Below are positions 40,991 through 46,979 of a stretch of 46,979 bases of DNA, in pieces. The stretch's first letter is position 1. Each line of letters opens with the position of its first letter. The stretch is from the NCBI GenBank assembly GCA_046498185.1, contig JAWOBE010000024.1, positions 1 to 46,979 of the forward strand. The letters run 5' to 3'. Under the pieces are notes generated by a model, which saw only the letters and a program-made list of their open reading frames with translations, made no database searches and was not told where the DNA came from. The translations under genes were made by a program, and so were the position numbers. This DNA is from CAYXDR01 sp046498185. GTDB taxonomy: Bacteria; Desulfobacterota; DSM-4660; Desulfatiglandales; Desulfatiglandaceae.

Positions 40991-42229
40991 TTAGGAGGAC
41001 TTAGCGTGCCATGGGGCGACCCTGCACAGAAGCAAAAGGCCCGGAATGGCGATAAGCGTGCAGATTATAAAGTAAACTTCCCAGTTTGTTAATTTGACGA
41101 GAAATCCTGTGGGTGCGGATACGATTACCCGCGGAACCCCCATGAGGCTCGAAAGCAGCGCATATTGAGTGGCGGTGAATTTTTTGTTTGTGATACTTGC
41201 CATGAACGCCGCATAGGCGGCTGTTCCCATGCCTCCGCTTATATTTTCAAACGCGATTACACCGGAAAGAACGGGTATGCTGGGGCCGACTTTCGCCAAG
41301 ACGGCGAAAAATGCGGTGGAAACTGCCTGGAGGATTCCGAATATCCAAAGGGACCGGCTTATCCCGAGTTTCAGCATACTCACGCCGCCGATGAAGCCGC
41401 CTCCGATGGTCGCCCAGAACCCGAATAACTTTACGACCGTCCCAACCTGGCTTTTCGAAAAGCCGATGTCCAGATAAAAAGGCGTTGTCATGGCATATGC
41501 CATCGTGTCGCCGATTTTGTACAAGAATATAAAAGCGAGAATCAAAATCGCGCCATCGCGTGAAAGAAATTCAATCAGGGGGTCCAGCACCGCTTCCTTC
41601 ATAGATGCCGGCAGGCCCTCCGCAACCTTGGGCTCGCGTGCAAAGAGCGTGGTGATCAACCCCGGCAGGATGCCTGCTGCCATTATTCCGTAAACGAAAC
41701 GAAATGAAATGTAATCGGCCAGGATCAGGCCGCCCCCGGATGCTGACAGCATACCGAGTCGGTAGCCGTTGATATAAAGCGAAGAGCCGAGCCCCAGTTC
41801 TTCATCCGTCAGATCCTCCCTGCGGTATGCATCTACAATGATATCCTGGGAGGCGCTGAAGAAAGTGACCATAAAAGCAACCAATGCAACAGTCCAGGGA
41901 GATTCGGCAGGTCTGGTCAAACCCAGGCCGGCGATCGAACACATAAGTGCCAGTTGGGCGGTGAGCAGCCATCCCCGCCTTCGCCCCAGGAAGGGAAGCG
42001 TAAAACGGTCCAGGAAAGGTGCCCAGAGGAATTTGACGGTGTATGGAAGCCCCACCAGAGCCATCATTCCTATCACCGCCAGGTCGATTCCTTCTTCTTT
42101 CATCCATGCCTGGAGCACCGTGATTGTAAGCAGAAGAGGCAGCCCGCATGAAAAACCCATCATGAAAGCTACCAACATTCGAAAACTAAATATAATACGG
42201 CAAAATGGAAATCTATCGATCAACTTCAT
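40991..42229 (-). CDS. AmpG-like MFS transporter (PAT family)
   Basis: A 412-residue major-facilitator protein with about 12 membrane helices. The N-terminal MGFSCGLPLLLTITVLQAWMKEEGIDLAVIGMMALVGLPYTVKFLWAPFLDRFTLPFLGRRRGW is typical of the AmpG/PAT subfamily, as is the FSASQDIIVDAYRREDL segment. AmpG imports anhydromuropeptides for cell-wall recycling; the PAT family also includes acetyl-CoA transporters. Length suits a short AmpG-type protein. No ampD, nagZ or ampR lies nearby, so the muropeptide role rests on family only. Confidence 0.86.
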   Translation of the reverse strand: MKLIDRFPFCRIIFSFRMLVAFMMGFSCGLPLLLTITVLQAWMKEEGIDLAVIGMMALVGLPYTVKFLWAPFLDRFTLPFLGRRRGWLLTAQLALMCSIAGLGLTRPAESPWTVALVAFMVTFFSASQDIIVDAYRREDLTDEELGLGSSLYINGYRLGMLSASGGGLILADYISFRFVYGIMAAGILPGLITTLFAREPKVAEGLPASMKEAVLDPLIEFLSRDGAILILAFIFLYKIGDTMAYAMTTPFYLDIGFSKSQVGTVVKLFGFWATIGGGFIGGVSMLKLGISRSLWIFGILQAVSTAFFAVLAKVGPSIPVLSGVIAFENISGGMGTAAYAAFMASITNKKFTATQYALLSSLMGVPRVIVSAPTGFLVKLTNWEVYFIICTLIAIPGLLLLCRVAPWHAKSS

Positions 42230-42489
42230 GTATTAAACCACACCGAGGGAAGAAAACGATAAGAGTCGAATATATTGTCGCCGGCCGGATTTTTTGTTTA
42301 AATGGCCATGATTTCCACCGGCGCTGAAACTTGTGGAAAAGAGAAAAAGATTCTTTGCTTGTGAGAAACTTGCTTATTCTGATATTTTTGATATGTTTTA
42401 TGGTACGGGATTTTAAGTGATGTTTGTAAAAAAATTTTAATCTTATGATTCGTGAAGCCCCGGAATACCCGGGTGATAAAAGGAATAAA

Positions 42490-43377
42490 ATGAAAAAGCC
42501 AGGGCGTAATGACCCGTGCCCTTGTGGCAGCGGGAAAAAATACAAAAATTGTTGTTTGATTAAAGATGAAGCGGCCGGAATCGATTTCAAGAGACGTTAC
42601 CTTCAGAAATACCGAATTCGATTGAAAAATAAAGACGACATCGAGGGCATAGCACAAGCCGGGCGGCTCGCCGTAGAGACACTCGACCTTGTGGAAAGCC
42701 ACCTCAGAATAGGCATTTCCACCGAGGAAATCAACACAATCGTTCATGAATTCACGATCGCACGGGGCGCGGTTCCGGCACCCCTGAATTATCGAGGATT
42801 CCCGAAAAGTGTGTGTGTATCGATCAACGATGTGATATGTCACGGTATTCCAGGATCCTACCAGCTGAAAGACGGAGATATCGTCAATGTTGATGTAACT
42901 CCGATCTTGAACGGCTATTATGGTGATACCAGTAAAACGTTCTTCGTGGGGACACCAAGCAGAGATGCGGTAAAAATAGTCAAGGTGGCGGCCGAGAGCC
43001 TGGTAAGGGGCATCTCAAAGGTAAAGTCGGGAAACACGCTGGGCGACATCGGTTTTGCCATACAGCACTACGCCGAAGGGCAAGGCTGCTCGGTGGTACG
43101 GGAGTTTGTAGGGCACGGCGTGGGTTTAGATTTTCATGAACCCCCCCAGGTTCTTCATTACGGTAGAAAAGGGGAGGGGATAGTTCTTGTTCCGGGCATG
43201 GTCTTTACCATAGAGCCCATGATCAACCTCGGTAAAAAAGAGCTTCGGATCCTTGATGATGACTGGACTGTGGTTACACAGGACGGGTCTCTCTCAGCCC
43301 AGTTCGAGCAGACGGTGTTGGTAACCGAAAACGGATGCAGGGTTCTTACGCCGTTCGATCCACTTGCCGGCTTGTGA
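42490..43377 (+). CDS. map: Methionine aminopeptidase type I with N-terminal SEC-C zinc motif
   Basis: A 295-residue enzyme that removes initiator methionine. The first 25 residues hold a SEC-C zinc-binding motif (GRNDPCPCGSGKKYKNCC), also found at the SecA C-terminus and in some Map proteins, probably for ribosome association. The peptidase core follows: metal ligands in VNVDVTPILNGYYGDTSKTF (two Asp), GHGVGLDFHEPP (His), VFTIEPMI (Glu) and SAQFEQTVLV (Glu). The ATG at 42490 with AAGGA upstream fits the SEC-C start; an earlier ATG at 42445 has no good site. The queG gene follows closely. Confidence 0.94.
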   Translation: MKKPGRNDPCPCGSGKKYKNCCLIKDEAAGIDFKRRYLQKYRIRLKNKDDIEGIAQAGRLAVETLDLVESHLRIGISTEEINTIVHEFTIARGAVPAPLNYRGFPKSVCVSINDVICHGIPGSYQLKDGDIVNVDVTPILNGYYGDTSKTFFVGTPSRDAVKIVKVAAESLVRGISKVKSGNTLGDIGFAIQHYAEGQGCSVVREFVGHGVGLDFHEPPQVLHYGRKGEGIVLVPGMVFTIEPMINLGKKELRILDDDWTVVTQDGSLSAQFEQTVLVTENGCRVLTPFDPLAGL

Positions 43378-43408
43378 GCCGCAAACGACGAACGGAAGGA
43401 AAAAGCTC

Positions 43409-44599
43409 TTGAATGGTCGCGGCGTGATTTCATTGGGGAGACGTTCCAACGCGGTGGACGTGATGGAAGCCGCTTACTCCCTGGGCTTCGTCTCCTTCGG
43501 GGTCGCTTCCGCGGCCGAGCCTCTCTACTATGATGAGCTGGTGCGCTGGCTTGCTGAAGGAAAGCACGGCGATATGAAATGGTTCGAGAGGAACCTTCAG
43601 CTGCGCCGCGACCCGAGAGGGCTTCTCAAGGACTGCCGCGCGGTGGTTTGTCTTGCCTATCCCTACAGCAGGGAAAAGCCTTGCACCCCCGATGGATTCA
43701 GCGTCTCCCGGTACTCCGAACCCCTCTTGGATGATTACCACAAAAGGTTAAGAAAACTCGCGGGGGAGGTTGCGGCGGTGATAAGACGGCGGTACCCGGG
43801 CAGCCGCTCCCGGGTATGCGTGGACTCGGCACCCGTAATGGAACGGAGCCTGGCGGCGGCCTCTGGTGTAGGGTTCATCGGGAAGAATACATCTCTGATT
43901 GTACCTGGGGTCGGCTCCTGTGTGTATCTGGTTGAAATTCTTACCACCGCTCCCTTTGCACCCACTCCTCCTCTTCCGGAATCGGCCGGGTCTTGCGGCG
44001 ACTGCACCAAGTGTTTGGATGCGTGCCCCACCGGAGCTTTAGAGGCGCCTTATCGCCTGGATGCGGCAAAATGTCTTTCCTATTTGACGATCGAACACAG
44101 GGCTCCGGTGAAAGTCGGTATCGGCAGATTGATGGGTTCCTGCATCCTGGGTTGCGACAGGTGCCAGGAAGTCTGCCCATATAATAGTGGAATGGAGTCT
44201 GAGAAAATATGCTTGCCGTCTTCAAGGGATTTTTTAAATATGGATGATGAGGCTTTTGATTCCCGTTTCGGCCGAACTGCGCTTGCAAGGGCGGGTATCG
44301 AGAAACTCAAGGAAAACATTAAAGCCGTGATGGCTGGTTCTTCATCTCGGCAGAAGAGGCTTAAATTGAAAGAAATTCCTTGTATCACCTCGGATATGAC
44401 CATCCTGGATATCGTTTCCTCATACAGAGAAACAGAAAAAGTGTTCAAACGATACGACGAAAAGGCCGGTGTATGCCTTTGCTGCCAAGCTCTTTTCGAT
44501 CCGCTCGAAGATGTGGCGGATAAATTCGGTCTGGATCTGGAGCAGGTGCTGTCTGACCTGGAAAAAGCTGCAAACAAAGGCGAGGGCGTCACTGATTGA
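43409..44599 (+). CDS. queG: Epoxyqueuosine reductase QueG with C-terminal DUF1858-like domain
   Basis: Residues 1 to about 310 are QueG, which reduces epoxyqueuosine in tRNA with cobalamin and two [4Fe-4S] clusters. Evidence: CVDSAPVMERSLAAASGVGFIGKNTSLIVP, LTTAPFAPTPPLPESAGSCGDCTKCLDACPTGAL and GCDRCQEVCPYN. The last part (about residues 330-396) is an added domain: SDMTILDIVSSYRETEKVFKRY, then a cysteine cluster CLCC (356, 358, 359), then DPLEDVADKFGLDLEQVLSDL. It resembles DUF1858, a small Cys-containing domain. No ATG gives a full N-terminus. The TTG at 43409 follows GGAAGG and is chosen; a TTG at 43364 (inside map) and an ATG at 43463 are alternatives. Confidence 0.85.
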   Translation: MNGRGVISLGRRSNAVDVMEAAYSLGFVSFGVASAAEPLYYDELVRWLAEGKHGDMKWFERNLQLRRDPRGLLKDCRAVVCLAYPYSREKPCTPDGFSVSRYSEPLLDDYHKRLRKLAGEVAAVIRRRYPGSRSRVCVDSAPVMERSLAAASGVGFIGKNTSLIVPGVGSCVYLVEILTTAPFAPTPPLPESAGSCGDCTKCLDACPTGALEAPYRLDAAKCLSYLTIEHRAPVKVGIGRLMGSCILGCDRCQEVCPYNSGMESEKICLPSSRDFLNMDDEAFDSRFGRTALARAGIEKLKENIKAVMAGSSSRQKRLKLKEIPCITSDMTILDIVSSYRETEKVFKRYDEKAGVCLCCQALFDPLEDVADKFGLDLEQVLSDLEKAANKGEGVTD

Positions 44600-44659
44600 G
44601 TGCGAACTTCAAGGGAGCCTTCCAAAGCAACCGGTAAAGAGCGGAAAGAAGTCCGTCGG

Positions 44660-45796
44660 CTATCCCCTCAGTTTTTTCACGGCCGAGGCGACCACATCTA
44701 AGGCCCGGTCGATTTCACGAGTGGTGGTCATCCTGCCTACCGAGAAGCGGACCGTACCGACGGCCCATTCCTTGGATATACCCATGGCCTGAAGCACATG
44801 GGAAATTTCCACCCTGTCCGAATGGCAGGCGGCGCCTGCCGAAGCGGCCACCTCCAGGCCTATCTCCTCCAGAAGCCGGTTGGCCTCGATGCCCAGGAAG
44901 GACACGCTCGAGGTATTCGGAAGGCGGCTGCTGCGGTGTCCGTTGAACCGAACATCAATGATCCCGCTCTCGATCCCTTCTTCGAGTCTGTCCCGCATCT
45001 CCTGCATGTGGGCCTGGTTAAGGTCGAGGTCGCGTTGGGCGATTTCACAGGCCTTTCCCAGACCCACAATCTCAAGAACATTTTCGGTCCCGGCCCTGAT
45101 TCCCCTTTCCTGGCCGGCCCCGTGAAACAACCTGTCCGCCTGAAGCCCGCTCCGGATATACAAAGCCCCTACCCCTTTGGGCGCGTACACCTTGTGTCCG
45201 GCGAGCGACAGAAGCGCCACCCCCATTTCATCCACTCGCGTGGGGATTTTACCGACCGATTGGGCGGCATCCGTGTGAAGCGGAATACCCCTATCATGGG
45301 CCTCACGAGCGATTTCTGCGATCGGCTGGATGGTTCCGACCTCATTGTTGGCGTGCATGATGGAGATCATGATCGTATCCGGCCGAACGGCGTCGGCCAC
45401 ATCCAAAGGATCGATCATACCGTCCTGATCCACCTGGATGTAACTGATCGAAAACCCGTGACCCTCCATGAAGCGGCAGACTTCCATCACGGCCGGATGC
45501 TCAATGGTGCTGGTGATGATGTGGGTGCCCCGCGAAAAACGGCTCCCTCCTATTATTTTGAGAGCGTGATTGTTGGACTCGGTCCCACCGCTTGTAAATA
45601 ATATTTCTTCAGATCGACATCCCAGGATTCCGGCCGTCTGCCGCCTTGCGAACTCGACTGCCTGCTTCGGGCGGATGCCGTACCAATGGGTGCTGGACGG
45701 GTTACCGAATTCAGTTTCAAAAAAGGGTTTCATGGCAGCTTTGACTTCAGGCGCATGGGGAGTGGTTCCGTTGTAATCCAAATATATGGGTTCCAT
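44660..45796 (-). CDS. Class-I cysteine desulfurase (NifS/IscS type)
   Basis: A 378-residue PLP enzyme that takes sulfur from cysteine to supply Fe-S cluster, thiolated-tRNA or cofactor synthesis. The N-terminal MEPIYLDYNGTTPHAPEV, FTSGGTESNNHALKI, HPAVMEV, MHANNEVGTIQPI and the PLP-lysine motif SLAGHKVYAPKGVGALYI are all present. The sulfur-carrying cysteine lies in the loop SAGAACHSDRVEISHVLQAMG. A TTG seven codons upstream is in frame, but the ATG at 45796 begins with the standard sequence. No iscU, iscR or tusA is adjacent in the window. The promoter overlaps a perfect palindrome (45842-45855). Confidence 0.93.
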   Translation of the reverse strand: MEPIYLDYNGTTPHAPEVKAAMKPFFETEFGNPSSTHWYGIRPKQAVEFARRQTAGILGCRSEEILFTSGGTESNNHALKIIGGSRFSRGTHIITSTIEHPAVMEVCRFMEGHGFSISYIQVDQDGMIDPLDVADAVRPDTIMISIMHANNEVGTIQPIAEIAREAHDRGIPLHTDAAQSVGKIPTRVDEMGVALLSLAGHKVYAPKGVGALYIRSGLQADRLFHGAGQERGIRAGTENVLEIVGLGKACEIAQRDLDLNQAHMQEMRDRLEEGIESGIIDVRFNGHRSSRLPNTSSVSFLGIEANRLLEEIGLEVAASAGAACHSDRVEISHVLQAMGISKEWAVGTVRFSVGRMTTTREIDRALDVVASAVKKLRG

Positions 45797-45841
45797 TGAA
45801 AAATCCTCTTCCTTCAATTATGCTTTGGCCTAATTTCGACA

Positions 45842-45855
45842 TTGATAATTATCAA
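45842..45855. promoter_or_regulatory. Perfect 14-bp palindrome, operator candidate
   Basis: TTGATAATTATCAA is exactly self-complementary and contains the -10 box of the desulfurase promoter, a placement typical of repressor sites. The core resembles Fur-family boxes (GATAAT/ATTATC) but is shorter. The regulator is not in the window. Confidence 0.6.
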
Positions 45856-45876
45856 AGGATTGCCCAATAGGGTCAA
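45848..45876 (-). promoter_or_regulatory. Promoter of the cysteine desulfurase gene
   Basis: Read on the minus strand: TTGACC, 17 bases, GATAAT (each box matches consensus at five of six). Predicted start is about 45 bp upstream of the ATG at 45796. Confidence 0.6.
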
Positions 45877-46097
45877 GGAAAATCGGGCTTCAGGACCGTC
45901 CGCCTCACCCTTCCTGCCGGTGCCGAACTGGAACCGGATGCGTTTGGTAAGAAACCGAAATCAATCGGAAACCCTTTTATCAAACAGGCGGCTACATCAC
46001 GGCTTGAGCCGCACGGCCCCTGGTGAAAAACCCACCTTGATCTGATTTTCGATAAAGATATCATGTTAGACTGGCGATCCTGTTGCATCCTTGAGTA

Positions 46098-46979
46098 TTA
46101 AAGGGTATGAACGGATTCGGCGTCGAATGAAATGTAAACGTCGAGTCCCTCGGTGAGGCCTGAATCCACCAGGACCTTTCTTGTCACAGCGGATATAAAC
46201 GTGAATCCGCCTGTTTTTACATGCACTTCGTAGGTAAATCCCCGGTTGGATACGGAGGTTACAAGCCCACAGAAGGTATTTTTTCCGTTGTTGGGCGGGA
46301 AGGGTTCGAGGGCGATTGCTATGTCTTCGGGCCGAATGGCGAGATACTTGTGGAGCGGGTCGGGCGCGCGCGTCAATGAAATTTTATGACCATCGATGGC
46401 GGGAGTTCCGTTACGAAAATCCACTTCAAAAAGATTCTTCATTCCAACGAATTCGGCCACCGGAGCAGAGATGGGTTTCTGGAATATGTTTTGAATGGTT
46501 CCAATCTGTTTGATGGCACCTTGGTGAAGGACAGCCCCCCTATCCGCCAGTGACAAGGCTTCTCCAAAGTCATGAGTCACCATCAAAAAGGTCGTGCCGG
46601 AATTTTTGTGTACATCCTTCAGAATTCTGCGGATTTCTTCCCGGAAAATCGGGTCAATAGCGGACAGCGGTTCATCCAGTAAAAGGATGTCAGGTTTGAC
46701 GATAAGAGCCCTTGCCAGCGCGATGCGCTGTTTTTCGCCCCCGCTTAGATTTAAAGGCAGCCGGGACAACAGGTGGTCGATTCCCAGCAGTTCGGTAAGA
46801 TCCTTGAGTCGTTTTTTTCGCTCTTCACCCCTGACATGATGAAAACGCAGGCCGTAAGTAATGTTTTCCAACACATTGAAATGGGGGAAAAGGGCCTGGT
46901 CCTGGTAAACAATTCCAACCCCCCTTTTTTCAGAAGGAAGTTGGGTGACGTCCCTTTCACCTATAAAAATTTTTCCCCG
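46098..46979 (-). CDS. ABC transporter ATP-binding protein (ModC/WtpC-like), C-terminal part
   Basis: The gene enters from the right edge, so the N-terminus with Walker A is missing; 293 residues are visible. The Q-loop (GIVYQDQALFPHFNVLENITYGL), signature (LNLSGGEKQRIALARAL), Walker B (ILLLDEPLSAIDP) and H-loop (MVTHDFGEAL) are intact. A C-terminal TOBE-like domain (about 110 residues, KYLAIRPEDIAIALEPFPPN ... GLDVYISFDAESVHTL) follows. The sequence style (LPSEKRGVGIVYQDQALFPH) suits molybdate/tungstate importers, but sulfate, iron or thiamine systems share it. The remaining transporter genes should lie to the right of the window. Confidence 0.85.
   Translation of the reverse strand, partial: RGKIFIGERDVTQLPSEKRGVGIVYQDQALFPHFNVLENITYGLRFHHVRGEERKKRLKDLTELLGIDHLLSRLPLNLSGGEKQRIALARALIVKPDILLLDEPLSAIDPIFREEIRRILKDVHKNSGTTFLMVTHDFGEALSLADRGAVLHQGAIKQIGTIQNIFQKPISAPVAEFVGMKNLFEVDFRNGTPAIDGHKISLTRAPDPLHKYLAIRPEDIAIALEPFPPNNGKNTFCGLVTSVSNRGFTYEVHVKTGGFTFISAVTRKVLVDSGLTEGLDVYISFDAESVHTL

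Larger units (their letters stand above)
45797..46097. other. Intergenic region upstream of the cysteine desulfurase gene
   Basis: This 301-bp gap lies between two minus-strand genes. It holds the desulfurase promoter and palindromic operator candidate at 45842-45876. Nothing else recognisable was found, and no terminator for the ABC gene is evident. Confidence 0.6.

Noticed and set aside
44798..45601. A 267-codon plus-strand open frame opposite the cysteine desulfurase
   Set aside because: It is antisense to an enzyme with all catalytic motifs intact and has no domain signal of its own.

Overview
The window reads as a 47-kb chromosomal segment of a Gram-negative, probably anaerobic bacterium, most likely a Desulfobacterota (former Deltaproteobacteria) relative. 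This assignment is inference from gene content: an outer-membrane TamA/TamB pair, indolepyruvate:ferredoxin oxidoreductase, a two-subunit ADP-forming acyl-CoA synthetase, low-potential Fe-S proteins, and intergenic hexamer/heptamer repeats. No rRNA, tRNA, CRISPR array, integrase or transposase gene was found. Genes are densely packed and both ends cut through genes.

Layout. 1-6618 (minus): a GpgS-like glycosyltransferase, ADP-forming acetyl-CoA synthetase alpha and beta, CorA, GlgC and the start of alpha-glucan phosphorylase, in transcription order. 6619-6983 is an intergenic region with a REPIN-like inverted repeat pair and a dispersed repeat. 6984-13530 (plus): tamA-tamB. 13549-15144 (minus): ATP-dependent PEP carboxykinase. 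15488-27160 (plus): a metallo-beta-lactamase-fold enzyme, a ferredoxin, a DHH phosphoesterase coupled to a divergent GHMP (mevalonate-kinase-like) kinase, a polyamine-type ABC importer (potDABC), then VOC protein, Hsp20, a Lon-related protease and a Cys-rich protein. 27212-33160 (minus): a TPR membrane protein, then acyl-CoA ligase, iorA, iorB and menA. 33538-46979 is mixed in orientation: an uncharacterised protein, ornithine aminotransferase, a phosphodiester glycosidase, CBS protein, small unknown protein, thioesterase, CMD-family protein plus tRNA-dihydrouridine synthase, YitT protein, AmpG-like transporter, SEC-C methionine aminopeptidase, QueG with an extra C-terminal domain, cysteine desulfurase, and a truncated ABC ATPase.

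How the genes may work together (inference). GlgC makes ADP-glucose and the phosphorylase releases glucose-1-phosphate from alpha-glucan, so glucan storage is represented, although no glycogen synthase lies here. IorAB oxidises aryl-pyruvates (from aromatic amino acids) to aryl-acetyl-CoA; the AMP-forming ligase in the same operon and the separate ADP-forming synthetase could interconvert the CoA esters and free acids, the latter conserving ATP. PckA, RocD and the polyamine importer fit amino-acid and nitrogen-compound use. Hsp20, Lon and their neighbours look like a protein quality-control group.

No single novel system stands out. The strongest non-coding signals are the REPIN-like element, a two-part dispersed repeat seen twice, a cluster of three short-period tandem repeats at 35.56-35.79 kb, and a perfect palindrome overlapping the -10 box of the cysteine desulfurase promoter. 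The most interesting protein oddities are a Cys-to-His change in the first Fe-S motif of IorA, the QueG C-terminal fusion, and the orphan GHMP kinase.
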